DNA of 64,000 nucleotides from Fibrobacter sp. (GCF_017545445.1 NZ_JAFWOM010000138.1:1-64000), one strand, 5' to 3'; shown: positions 8,260 through 16,394, numbered from the stretch's first letter. Notes: generated by a model not told the origin, from the letters alone. Numbers and translations are program-made.

Positions 8260-9452
8260 TGGGCTTCTTTTTCTGGTTCCTTTGTTCTATTCTCGTTGTA
8301 GCGCTTGTGCTACTGCTTTTCCCGTTTTCTGTTCGGATTGAATTTGAAGCGGGCGAACGCGGTGCGCGAGCGTTTTTCTATTTCTTCAAAAAGAAAGTTT
8401 ATGAATATGAGAAGAAATGGGGGGAAGAAAGTAGGAAGTCGGAAGTAGGAAGTAGGAAGGATGAAGTAGGCGGTGACGAGAGTGAGGCGAGGGAAGGCGG
8501 AGACGACTCTGCGGACACAAAGACCGGGTGTCATCCTGAGCGGAACGAAGTGAAGTCGAAGGATCTAGAGAGGCTGGAGACGAGAGACGATAGGGCGGAG
8601 GATGGTTCCCATGAGTTGTCATCCTGGAGCGAGCCGCAGGCGAACGATAGGATCCACAGGACTCCAGAAGCGGAAGAAAAAGAGGAAACGGCAGCTGTTG
8701 CGAAAAGGCCTACAGAAACTCTGAAGACGGAGAAAATGGGTAATGAAGTCGGAAGTCGGAAGTCGGAAGTAGGCAGTGGGACGGAGTTAGACGATAGACG
8801 AAAGAGTAAAGACGAAAGTGGGAAAAGGGACTACGGTGACAGTTCTGCGGACACAAAGACAGAGTGTCATCCTGAGCGGAACGAAGTGAAGTCGAAGGAT
8901 CTAGCAAAGTCTTCGTCTGTAATTGAAGTTTCATCTACGAAAAAAGACGAGTCCGAAAAGCCTTCGGGCCAAGCGTCGGAGGCGAAAGTTAAAAAGCCAA
9001 AACCAAAACTTTCTGACCGCGAATTTTGGACGATTCTCTTGACTCCGGATTTGGATGCAAGGGTGTTTAAGTACGCTTTGAAAATTATCGCCGCTGTTTT
9101 TTCTTTGTTCCGAATTCGCTTTAGCGATTGCTTTGTCGAGGGCATTCGTACAGATTATCAAACTATGGGCTATATTGCCGCGTTGAACGGAATCTTGAAA
9201 GCATACCCGTTTGTTGGTGATTGGGACTTGCGAATGGATTGGCTCCATGAAAAAGAACTCCGTGCTACAGGGAATGTTCGCTTGAGTATTACGTTGCTCC
9301 GTATTTTCTGCTTTGTTCTAGAAACGCTTGTGCTGGCTGGGATTTTGGCGTTTATTTTTTGGCGTCGCCGTGCACATGTGCTTAAGACAAAAGAACTCCC
9401 GGAAATCGGATTTATCCGCAAAAAAATTGTCGATTTTATTTTGGAGGACTGA
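8259..9452 (+). CDS. DUF2953-like membrane protein with repeat-built linker
   Basis: The N-terminal membrane helix (about 3-24) leads into a domain split: residues about 50-235 are a highly charged linker, then a DUF2953-like region (ALKIIAAVFSLFRIRFSDCFVEGI) and a C-terminal membrane segment with FWRRR. DUF2953 proteins are short membrane proteins of unknown function. The extra linker is translated repeat DNA: two copies of CHPERNEVKSKDL come from the window's intergenic repeat, a third variant gives SWSEPQANDRIH, and runs of GSRKSEVGSRK come from 7-bp tandem repeats. Reading frame is kept throughout. It sits between mlaC and rsuA with overlapping stop and start codons. Confidence 0.7.
   Translation: MGFFFWFLCSILVVALVLLLFPFSVRIEFEAGERGARAFFYFFKKKVYEYEKKWGEESRKSEVGSRKDEVGGDESEAREGGDDSADTKTGCHPERNEVKSKDLERLETRDDRAEDGSHELSSWSEPQANDRIHRTPEAEEKEETAAVAKRPTETLKTEKMGNEVGSRKSEVGSGTELDDRRKSKDESGKRDYGDSSADTKTECHPERNEVKSKDLAKSSSVIEVSSTKKDESEKPSGQASEAKVKKPKPKLSDREFWTILLTPDLDARVFKYALKIIAAVFSLFRIRFSDCFVEGIRTDYQTMGYIAALNGILKAYPFVGDWDLRMDWLHEKELRATGNVRLSITLLRIFCFVLETLVLAGILAFIFWRRRAHVLKTKELPEIGFIRKKIVDFILED
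8424..8902 (+). repeat. Intergenic repeat copies inside the DUF2953-like gene
   Basis: Seven-base units (GGAAGTA/GGAAGTC) run tandemly at 8424-8469 and 8745-8778. The 'TCATCCTGAGC...GAAGGATCT' element occurs at 8531-8566 and 8867-8902, each preceded by the same TGCGGACACAAAGAC, so about 60 bp is duplicated. A variant lies at 8619-8657. The same families occur between genes elsewhere, for example at 27369, 19500 and 34183. Confidence 0.85.
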
Positions 9453-10156
9453 TGCCTGCTTTGACTTTGGAACGCTTGCTTGCATCGATGGGCTTTGGGA
9501 GCCGCAAGGAGGCTCGTGCACTTGTTCGCATGGGGCTTGTAGAATTGGATGGTAAGGTGCTTGATGACCCGTTCATGGAATTCAAGGAACGTCCGGAGTC
9601 CATTATGGTGAATGGCGAAGAAGCTCCGACTGTCGAGAAGTTGTACATAATGCTCTACAAGCCGACCGATGTCGAATGCAGCCATAACGCTCGCGACCAT
9701 AAGGCAGTCTATGAACTTTTGCCGGACCGCTTTACCGCGATGGGGATCCAGTCTGTAGGCCGCTTGGACGCCGATTCGTCGGGACTCCTGTTGCTCTCGA
9801 ATCAAGGTGACTTTATTCATAAAGTTGAAAGTCCGAAGAAGGGACTTTGGAAAAAGTACCGTGTGACGCTTGCCCGACCGTTTACGGACGCGCAAAAAGC
9901 GGAACTCTTGGCAGGCGTGATGCTCAAGGACGAACGCCGCCCAGTGCTGGCTCGCGAAATCGAAGTTGATGGCGATGCTGTGCTCATTTCGATTGGCGAA
10001 GGCTTGTACCACCAAGTCCGCCGCATGTTTGCCGCCGTCGGCAATCACGTCGAAACGCTTGAACGCGTTGCCATTGGCCCTGTCCTTCTTGACCCCACGC
10101 TAGGCGAGGGCGGCTGGCGATTCCTCACCGAAGAAGAAGTCGCCTCACTTTCGTAA
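9452..10156 (+). CDS. RsuA/RluB-family pseudouridine synthase
   Basis: Small ribosomal RNA pseudouridine synthase. An N-terminal S4 RNA-binding domain (LERLLASMGFGSRKEARALVRMGLVELDG) is followed by the catalytic domain with GRLDADSSGLLLLSN, whose Asp is the catalytic residue, and YHQVRRMFAAVGNHVETLERV. Length 234 matches RsuA, which modifies 16S rRNA, but RluB/RluE-type activity on 23S cannot be excluded. It overlaps the stop codon of the previous gene by one base and has a GGAGG site. An unrelated function from its envelope neighbours; co-transcription is probably incidental. Confidence 0.88.
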   Translation: MPALTLERLLASMGFGSRKEARALVRMGLVELDGKVLDDPFMEFKERPESIMVNGEEAPTVEKLYIMLYKPTDVECSHNARDHKAVYELLPDRFTAMGIQSVGRLDADSSGLLLLSNQGDFIHKVESPKKGLWKKYRVTLARPFTDAQKAELLAGVMLKDERRPVLAREIEVDGDAVLISIGEGLYHQVRRMFAAVGNHVETLERVAIGPVLLDPTLGEGGWRFLTEEEVASLS

Positions 10157-10568
10157 CATGTCGCATTTTTTTTGAACGTCATCCAGAACGGCGATGACGT
10201 GAAGAATCCAGTCGCAGTTCTTGTAAGCGATGATTAGGTTGTAGGTCGTAGGTTTTAGGGGCACGAAAAGCGCTGTCATCTTGTAAATATAAGATGACAT
10301 GGTGAAGGTTGTCGTATCAGTCATCCTGGAGGGGCGAAGCCCCGATAGGATCCAGTACAGTGTAAGTGATAAGTGCCGTGTAAGCTGATCCCGGCACAGG
10401 GCCGGGATGACAACTCGAATGGTAAAATCGACTGGATCCTTCACATTCGTTCAGGATGACGGCGTTGGGGATGACAATGCGAAGGGATCTAGACCCTATT
10501 GGTCATCCTACGGATTCCTTCCAGGGTGACAGAATGTGCTGTCCGCCCTTTCTGACAGTTGAGGAAGA
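10157..10568. repeat. Gene-free repeat region between rsuA-like and HU-like genes
   Basis: No gene seen in 412 bases. It contains several short imperfect palindromic elements that all include GGATGAC or GTCATCC: near 10319-10355 (CATCCTGGAGGGGCGAAGCCCC), 10389-10412 (ATCCCGGCACAGGGCCGGGAT), 10435-10462 and 10495-10530. All belong to the dispersed intergenic repeat families. No clear terminator for either flanking gene. Confidence 0.7.
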
Positions 10569-10943
10569 CTAGATGGAATCGTAATCGTTGTTGACGTGGA
10601 CGATTTCATTTTCGGCTTCGAGTTCCGGCTGCACAGATGCTTCGCCGAGGATGCCTTCGAGAGAGTTTATCTTGTCCTTAATATCGTTGCTGAACTTGAA
10701 TGTCGGGACCAGACGCTCGTCGATGAGGACCGTCTCGCCGGTGCGGGGGTTACGCGCCGGGCGTGCCTTGCGGGGTTTGCAGGCGAACGTGCCGAAACCA
10801 CGGATTTCAATGGTGTTGCCTTCGATAAGCTTCTCGCCAAGGAGGTCGAGGAACTGTTCGACGACGATCTTAATATCATTGCGCACAAATCCGGTGGATT
10901 TGGCGATTTCTTGAATAAGGGATTGTTTAGTTATATTAGCCAC
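10569..10943 (-). CDS. HU/IHF-like DNA-binding protein
   Basis: Histone-like nucleoid protein of the HU/IHF family. Residues 1-92 carry the family body, with IEIRGFGTF and the beta-arm signature KARPARNPRTGE whose Pro intercalates into DNA. A 30-residue acidic tail (LEAENEIVHVNNDYDS) extends beyond the usual 90-100 residues. It would bend and compact DNA; the sequence MANITKQSLIQEIAKSTGF is closer to IHF-type than HU-type starts. GTG start, with a TATATT box ending six bases upstream and no ribosome-binding site. Confidence 0.88.
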   Translation of the reverse strand: MANITKQSLIQEIAKSTGFVRNDIKIVVEQFLDLLGEKLIEGNTIEIRGFGTFACKPRKARPARNPRTGETVLIDERLVPTFKFSNDIKDKINSLEGILGEASVQPELEAENEIVHVNNDYDSI

Positions 10944-10955
10944 GCACTAAATATA
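10944..10955 (-). promoter_or_regulatory. TATATT -10 box of the HU-like gene
   Basis: On the minus strand TATATT (10955-10950) is followed by TAGTGC and the GTG start at 10943. The transcript would begin at or next to the start codon. Confidence 0.55.
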
Positions 10956-11048
10956 AGTTTAACATGGACTTAGAGTGATGGTCCGCACGAAATTAAATAT
11001 CTTTTTCGGGTTCACATTGCGGAATATTTGTGAATAGTTGTGACTTAA

Positions 11049-12230
11049 ATGTTGAAGATTGATAATTTGCCTAAAAAGGTCCGTTTTAATCTCCGGAACA
11101 AGGAGATTTTCCCCAATACGATTCTGAGTCCGATGGACGGAGTGACCGATGCTCCGTTCAGGCGGCTATGCCGCGTGCTTTCGGGCGACCGCATGGGGCT
11201 TTTGGTTTCGGAGTTTGTTCCGACAGACGGCGATGCCGTGTTCAACCCGGATGGGCACAAGCAGCTCAAGTTTTTCCCGGAGGAGCGCCCGTTTGGAATC
11301 CAGATTTTTGGACGGTTCCCGGACCGCATGGCGTATGCCGCAGGTAAAATTGCGGAAACATTTCACCCGGAATTTATTGAAGTGAATGCGGGTTGCCCCG
11401 CGCCGAAGGTAGCAGGCAAGGGAAGCGGTTCTGGTCTTTTGAGGGACTTGCCGCGCTTGCAAGAGATTTTGCATGAGGTGAAGAATACGCTTGATGCAAA
11501 AACGCCGGAGATTCCGCTCACGCTCAAGTGCCGCATTGGCTGGGATGACGAGAGCATCAACGTGATGGAAACGCTCAAAATTGCGGAAGGCGAGGGCGTC
11601 GAAATGTTGACGGTTCATGGCCGCACGCGTTTGCAGGGCTATAACGGCCTTTCGAATTGGGACTGGATTGGAAAAGTCGCTGCTGCGGCAAAGATTCCTG
11701 TGATTGGAAATGGCGACGTGAATAGTGTCGAATGTGCTCGCGAACGCATCAATACTTACGGTGTTTCGGGTGTGAGCATCGGGCGCGGGGCGATGCATAA
11801 TCCGTGGATTTTCGGACAAATTGCGGATGCGTGGGAAGGCCGCGAAAAGCATGTCATCACCGCGCAAGAAGCGCTTGATGTGTTCCCGCTCTATTACAAG
11901 TTTAAGATTGAGGACGGGGCGACGGAAATGAATGCGATGGGCCGTATGAAACAGCTCGCCGCGAGACTGTGCAAGGGATTTGTGCTGCAGGAAGAAATTG
12001 CGCAAAGCCGATCCCGGAACGGGGTCCGGGATGACAGTGAAGTGAGTGTCGCGATGTCGGTGCGGCAGGCGCTTTTGACGAGTCAGTCGGCGGCGGAAAT
12101 GCTCGACCGTGTTCAAGAACTCAAGGAAGGTATAGCTCGCGAGATGGTCTTTGAGCCAGAGCGCCTCGTAAATCTCAACGGTGCCAAAGAAACCGAATTA
12201 AAGTTTGGCGACCAGTTCAAGGGCCGTTGA
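11049..12230 (+). CDS. dus: tRNA-dihydrouridine synthase
   Basis: FMN-dependent enzyme that reduces uridines in tRNA D loops. The TIM barrel shows LSPMDGVTDAPFRRL at the start, VNAGCPAPKVAGKGSGSGLL with the catalytic Cys, VHGRTRLQGYNG, GNGDV and SIGRGAMHNPWIF. The family is normally 310-350 residues; this one has 393. Part of the excess is a translated repeat (SRNGVRDDS, about residues 321-329) placed in the C-terminal helical domain. Which positions of tRNA it modifies cannot be told. No good ribosome-binding site precedes the ATG. Confidence 0.88.
   Translation: MLKIDNLPKKVRFNLRNKEIFPNTILSPMDGVTDAPFRRLCRVLSGDRMGLLVSEFVPTDGDAVFNPDGHKQLKFFPEERPFGIQIFGRFPDRMAYAAGKIAETFHPEFIEVNAGCPAPKVAGKGSGSGLLRDLPRLQEILHEVKNTLDAKTPEIPLTLKCRIGWDDESINVMETLKIAEGEGVEMLTVHGRTRLQGYNGLSNWDWIGKVAAAAKIPVIGNGDVNSVECARERINTYGVSGVSIGRGAMHNPWIFGQIADAWEGREKHVITAQEALDVFPLYYKFKIEDGATEMNAMGRMKQLAARLCKGFVLQEEIAQSRSRNGVRDDSEVSVAMSVRQALLTSQSAAEMLDRVQELKEGIAREMVFEPERLVNLNGAKETELKFGDQFKGR
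12010..12036 (+). repeat. Intergenic repeat copy inside dus
   Basis: GATCCCGGAAC-GGGG-TCCGGGATGACA is a near-perfect inverted repeat and matches the copies just downstream at 12274-12300 and 12358-12385. It is read in frame. Confidence 0.75.
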
Positions 12231-12430
12231 TTTTATAGTAAACGTAATAAGAATTGCTTCAGTTGAAGAATCTGATGCCGGAACGGAGTCCGGCATGACA
12301 GTTTCATTTACATTGTCACCCCGGATTTATTCCGGGGCTAGTATTGTGAGAAGAATGCCGATCCCGGAACGGAGTCCGGCATGACAATGGAAGGGGTCGG
12401 GATGACATTTTTTAATGTCGTTTTACTGTA
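12231..12430. repeat. Cluster of CCGG-type palindromic repeats
   Basis: Between dus and the HD-GYP gene are at least three elements ending in GGCATGACA or GTCACCCCGG (12274-12300, 12315-12340, 12358-12385). Nothing else recognised. Confidence 0.7.
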
Positions 12431-12492
12431 CTTATATCATCAGAAAAGTATGAAAAAAATAACATAGCAGTGCCATTCACAAGAAAATTATC

Positions 12493-12504
12493 TATATACA
12501 GAAT
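12493..12504 (+). promoter_or_regulatory. TATATA -10 box before the HD-GYP gene
   Basis: TATATA (12493-12498), six bases, then GTG at 12505. No ribosome-binding site; the upstream ATG at 12503 runs straight into TGA. Confidence 0.45.
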
Positions 12505-14394
12505 GTGAAGACTTTTGCTGCCGCTAATAAGCTTGTTCAAATCATTATTTTGATTTTAGTTGGCTTGGTAATCAATCGATTGCTGGCCGATTTGGCGATT
12601 TATTTGGAATTGCCGCTATACATGGATAGCGTGGGCACGATTGTCGTTGCTGTGATTGGGGGCTTTAGTCCGGGGGCGATTGTCGGGTTCCTCACGAACT
12701 TTATCGGAGGTTTTACCGATTCCTCGACGTTCTATTACGGAACGATAAACGTGATGATTGGCGTGTGCGCTGGGATTGCCGCTAGGCGGGGATATTTTGA
12801 CAAGATTTATCGCTTGCCGAAGCTCCTTGGTATGTTGATGATTTTGAGCATCCCGTGCTCGGTGCTTTCGTATTTCCTTTTTGATTTTAAAATTGCCGAA
12901 AATGTGGTGACGCCGATTGCGACTGCTCTGCATGAGAGCGGACTTCCGGTTCTCTTGTCGCAGATTTTGGCGGATTTTTGCACGGAAATCCCGGACAAGT
13001 CCATTACGATTCTCATTGCGTTTGGCTTGGTGCGGTTGACTCCGCATTGGTTTTTCAAGGCTTTTGATTCTATTTCGGGCCGCATGCACGAGGACCGCTA
13101 CCAGTCCAAAAACGAAATTCACACGCTCAAGGCTCAGGTGACAACGCTTTTGTTTGTATCGAGCTTTGCTCTTGCGGTCGTGGCGACGGCGGTTGCGTAC
13201 AAGACATATTCCGAGGCGGAAATTCGCGAGACGACGCTTTTGGCGGAATCGGTGAACAGGCTTGTTTCCGATGCTATCCAGAGTGCGGATTCGGCGACGC
13301 TTCATGAGTATATTCATAATCTTGAGGGCAAGCATCCGCGTATTTTGACGATTACGCCGGGCATGCACGAAACGGGCCAGTGGGATGTTTCGATTGTCTG
13401 CACGGAAGCCCCCAATCCGGTATGCTCGAAATTTAGTCTTGCCGCGATTCGAATAAGCGTGATGCTTTTTTGCACGAAGATTTTCTCGACGTTGTTTGGG
13501 CTTTTGCTCGCGATTGTGTTTACGGCGATTTTGATTGCGAACCGCAGGGTGGTTTATCCGATTCATGAAATGACGGAGGAGATGGACCATTTTGCCTACG
13601 ATAGCAGCAAGGGGAGGCGCAAGTCCATCAAGCGTATCGAAGGCCTTGAAGTTGTTACTGGGAACGAAATCGAGAATTTGCATGCGGCGATTATCAAGGC
13701 GACCAAGGAAATTGATTTGTACATCAACAAGTCCGAGGAACAGGCTTCGTCTATTGCCATGCTCCAGATGAATATCATTACGGTGCTTGGCGACATGGTC
13801 GAAGGTCGTGACGAAACGACGGGCGGGCATGTCAAGCGTACGGCGGCGTATGCGGAACTTATAGCAATGCAACTGCAAAAGGATGGCAAGGATAAGGACG
13901 AAATTGACGATGCGTTTGTGGCGACGATTGCAGTGGCAGCACCTCTCCACGATATCGGGAAAATTAGCGTTTCGGATGTGATTTTGAATAAGCCGGGCAA
14001 GCTGACGGACGAAGAATTTGAGAGGATGAAGTTGCACACGGTTTATGGGCGGGAAATGCTTTTGCGGGCGTCCAAAAACTTGGGCGAAACGACTTACCTC
14101 AAGATGGCGAAGGAAATTGCCTACAGCCACCATGAATGGTGGGATGGTTCGCGTGGCTACCCAGAGCACTCGAAAGGTCGGGATATTCCGCTTTCGGCTC
14201 GAATCATGGCGGTCGCGGATGTGTTCGATGCGCTTGTTTCGGAACGCCCGTACAAGAAGGCTTTCTCGGTGGATGATGCTCTTAGAATTATCAGTGAAGA
14301 GAGCGGAACGCATTTTGACCCGGAGGTGGTGGAAGCGTTCCTCAAGAATCGCGAAGCTGTTGAGCAAATCATGAAAAATAAGTTCGAAGTTTGA
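12505..14394 (+). CDS. Membrane HD-GYP protein with ECF-S-like sensor region
   Basis: Likely cyclic-di-GMP phosphodiesterase (629 residues). The N-terminal 190 residues form about five membrane helices with LYMDSVGTIVVAVIGGFSPG and GFLTNFIGG, a pattern like the S (substrate-binding) subunits of ECF vitamin transporters. A further membrane pair flanks a periplasmic loop (about 210-340), then a HAMP-like helix region leads to the HD-GYP domain (about 415-600). The domain keeps HDIGK, HHEWWDGSRGYP (slightly longer than HHExxDGxGYP) and the VADVFDAL helix. No GGDEF is present. The substrate sensed is unknown. GTG start; terminator at 14422. Confidence 0.8.
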   Translation: MKTFAAANKLVQIIILILVGLVINRLLADLAIYLELPLYMDSVGTIVVAVIGGFSPGAIVGFLTNFIGGFTDSSTFYYGTINVMIGVCAGIAARRGYFDKIYRLPKLLGMLMILSIPCSVLSYFLFDFKIAENVVTPIATALHESGLPVLLSQILADFCTEIPDKSITILIAFGLVRLTPHWFFKAFDSISGRMHEDRYQSKNEIHTLKAQVTTLLFVSSFALAVVATAVAYKTYSEAEIRETTLLAESVNRLVSDAIQSADSATLHEYIHNLEGKHPRILTITPGMHETGQWDVSIVCTEAPNPVCSKFSLAAIRISVMLFCTKIFSTLFGLLLAIVFTAILIANRRVVYPIHEMTEEMDHFAYDSSKGRRKSIKRIEGLEVVTGNEIENLHAAIIKATKEIDLYINKSEEQASSIAMLQMNIITVLGDMVEGRDETTGGHVKRTAAYAELIAMQLQKDGKDKDEIDDAFVATIAVAAPLHDIGKISVSDVILNKPGKLTDEEFERMKLHTVYGREMLLRASKNLGETTYLKMAKEIAYSHHEWWDGSRGYPEHSKGRDIPLSARIMAVADVFDALVSERPYKKAFSVDDALRIISEESGTHFDPEVVEAFLKNREAVEQIMKNKFEV

Positions 14395-14421
14395 TTGAAT
14401 AGGTGTTTAGGTTTTAGGGAT

Positions 14422-14460
14422 AAGGTTTTAGGATGTCTTCCTGAAACCTTTTTTATTTTT
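14422..14460 (+). terminator. Terminator after the HD-GYP gene
   Basis: AAGGTTTTAGGA pairs with TCCTGAAACCTT around a TGTCT loop, followed by a long T run. Confidence 0.75.
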
Positions 14461-14468
14461 CTTATTGC

Positions 14469-14533
14469 TGTACTCAAAAAAAATCTCAAAATTTTGCGTT
14501 TACCTCTTGACTTTGAGTCAAAATTTGAGTACA
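14469..14533. promoter_or_regulatory. Nested inverted repeats over the TIGR02147 promoter
   Basis: Outer arms TGTACTCAAA (14469-14478) and TTTGAGTACA (14524-14533) are perfect inverted repeats. Inside lie the palindromes CAAAATTTTG (14487-14496) and TTGACT-TTG-AGTCAA (14507-14521). The last overlaps the -35 box, so a bound repressor, possibly the gene's own product, would block transcription. Confidence 0.55.
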
Positions 14534-14541
14534 TTTAGGAC
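14507..14541 (+). promoter_or_regulatory. Promoter of the first TIGR02147 gene
   Basis: TTGACT (14507-14512), 17-base spacer, TACATT (14530-14535), then six bases to the ATG at 14542. AGGA lies only one base from the ATG, too close for a normal ribosome-binding site. Looks leaderless. Confidence 0.6.
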
Positions 14542-15369
14542 ATGGAAAAAACAATCGACATATTTCAGTTTACACACTTTCGCAAATACTTGGATGAGTA
14601 TCAGGCGGCTCGCGTGCAGACGGACCCTGAATTTACCAGGGCTGGAGTGTGTGCGTTGCTCGGACTCCCCAAGACTCGCAGTTACTACAACGATATCGTT
14701 AAAGGGAAAAAACTCACCGCGCGCATGATTCCCAAGTTTGTGGAAGTCCTTGGACTCAACAAGAAAGAGGCCAAGTACTTTGAGACGATGGTGAACTTTG
14801 ACCAGGCGAAAACGACGACGGAACGCAATGCTTTTTTTGACGAACTCATCAAGCAGCACCCGGATCCGCATAACATCTTGAATGAAGACGCGTACGAGTA
14901 TTACAACCATTGGTACAATAGCGTGTTGTTTACGGCGTTGGATGTGATGGATATTTCCGATGACCTTGAGCCGATTCAAAAACGGATTTTCCCGAAGGTC
15001 TCCGTGGGAACGTTGAAGCGTTCCTTGGAATTGCTTGCACGCATTGGCTTTGTGCGCAAGAACGAAGACGGCTTTTGGAAAAGCTGCCGCGAGTCAGTGA
15101 GTAGCGGAGCCTACAGCAATAACGATCTTGTTCGTCAGTACCAGTTGCAGTGTTTTGAGCTTTCGAAGCAGGCGTTGCTTGCGAATGACGATAACCCGTC
15201 GGACATGGGTACGTTCACGTTCAGCGTTTCAGACGACGCCTATAAAGAGATAGCCTTGGAAATTCAGAACTTGAAAGCCAAGGTGCGTAAAATTATTACG
15301 CAAGACAAGAAAGAGGCGACTGGGGTTCACCAGTTGAATATTCACTTGTTCACAAATTTAAAAAAATAA
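14542..15369 (+). CDS. TIGR02147 family protein (Fibrobacter paralogous regulator)
   Basis: Member of TIGR02147, 275 residues. The N-terminal part IDIFQFTHFRKYLDEYQAAR and the following TRAGVCALLGLPKTRSYYNDIVKGKKLT resemble a helix-turn-helix DNA-binding unit; the C-terminal half (about 160-275) is a DUF4423-like helical and beta region. It closely parallels the protein at 32568-33407 over its full length, with the same blocks in the same order. A lipoprotein gene follows 17 bases later with a strong ribosome-binding site. A transcriptional regulator role is likely from the fold; the signal and targets are unknown. Confidence 0.82.
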   Translation: MEKTIDIFQFTHFRKYLDEYQAARVQTDPEFTRAGVCALLGLPKTRSYYNDIVKGKKLTARMIPKFVEVLGLNKKEAKYFETMVNFDQAKTTTERNAFFDELIKQHPDPHNILNEDAYEYYNHWYNSVLFTALDVMDISDDLEPIQKRIFPKVSVGTLKRSLELLARIGFVRKNEDGFWKSCRESVSSGAYSNNDLVRQYQLQCFELSKQALLANDDNPSDMGTFTFSVSDDAYKEIALEIQNLKAKVRKIITQDKKEATGVHQLNIHLFTNLKK

Positions 15370-15386
15370 TCCGAGGAGGAATGACT

Positions 15387-16394
15387 ATGATTTTGAATAA
15401 AATATTAAAAATTTGTGCTGTGTTGGCTGTACCCAGCTTGGGATTATTTGCAGCTTGCAGCAGTGATGACAATGTGGCATCTTCGTTTAGCGAAACGAAT
15501 ACGGGAAAGCCTGTTGAACAATTGGGTCCTCTTGCCGAATTGGATACATCGTTAGTTCGCAAGTATGTCAACGAAGGTGGTTTGGGCTGTGGAACGCTCG
15601 CCAAGAGTGCTGCCGAAGAGGATAGTGCTGCTGATACGAGCGATATCTTTCTTTTTGCTCGAAGTAAGTGTGGTTCCCATAAGGATATTTATCTGTATAT
15701 AAATGCGAGAGCTCAAGTGGTTGATGTAGATGGAAAAACGGTAGTGGGAGCGACTGTTTATGAAAAAGATTGTTCCTTTGATGATAAAAGTTGTCAGCAT
15801 GTTACTGACAAGGAAGGCTATATTTATTTGGATAGCGTAAACTTCCTTACTTATTTGGAGAACTTAAACAAAAGTAATCCAAAGTATAGTTATGTTCCTG
15901 AATTTCAGTCTATCCAATTGCGGGCGCTTTCTGCAGATTCGAACTATGGTGCCAATGTCTTTTTAAGCTTTGCTAGCGCCCATGTTGTCGGAATTGATGG
16001 AAAACTGTACGCCGAATTAAAACAAATTGTCCTTGAACCTGTATATACAGCTAAGTTTTATTTAGATTCACTTTTTGCAGTAATAGATGAAACGACTCCA
16101 GAAAGTGAAATTCCATACGATGAGCGCTGGAATAAAGAAATAAGGGAAAATATTGGAGGTGATGGGGATGGCATTTGTTTGTGGCTGCAAGATGAACATG
16201 CTTTGTCCTCTACGATGGATTATGATGAAAAAGAAGGAGGAATTCCTTCGCATTATTACCCTTGTCAAAAGGTAACCGAAGAAGACTATAAAAACGGGTA
16301 TGTGGTATTGTTTGGTTTGCCAGAGGGAACTTATAAACTTGGTGTAAGTCATGCTTGGGGTCCCCTCCCTCAGTTGGTGGTGACAAAGCCGTAG
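15387..16394 (+). CDS. Lipoprotein partner of TIGR02147 with carboxypeptidase-regulatory-like segment
   Basis: Predicted lipoprotein of 335 residues. The signal peptide MILNKILKICAVLAVPSLGLF ends at an FAAC lipobox. The region VVDVDGKTVVGATVYEKD, then VTDKEGYIYLDSV (about 112-155) resembles a carboxypeptidase-regulatory-like beta-sandwich. The rest is unrecognised and contains several paired Cys. I use the ATG at 15387, not 15381, because GAGGAGGA directly abuts the earlier one. Co-transcribed with the TIGR02147 gene and followed by a terminator. A similar arrangement recurs at 31.1-33.4 kb. Surface or periplasmic function unknown. Confidence 0.72.
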   Translation: MILNKILKICAVLAVPSLGLFAACSSDDNVASSFSETNTGKPVEQLGPLAELDTSLVRKYVNEGGLGCGTLAKSAAEEDSAADTSDIFLFARSKCGSHKDIYLYINARAQVVDVDGKTVVGATVYEKDCSFDDKSCQHVTDKEGYIYLDSVNFLTYLENLNKSNPKYSYVPEFQSIQLRALSADSNYGANVFLSFASAHVVGIDGKLYAELKQIVLEPVYTAKFYLDSLFAVIDETTPESEIPYDERWNKEIRENIGGDGDGICLWLQDEHALSSTMDYDEKEGGIPSHYYPCQKVTEEDYKNGYVVLFGLPEGTYKLGVSHAWGPLPQLVVTKP

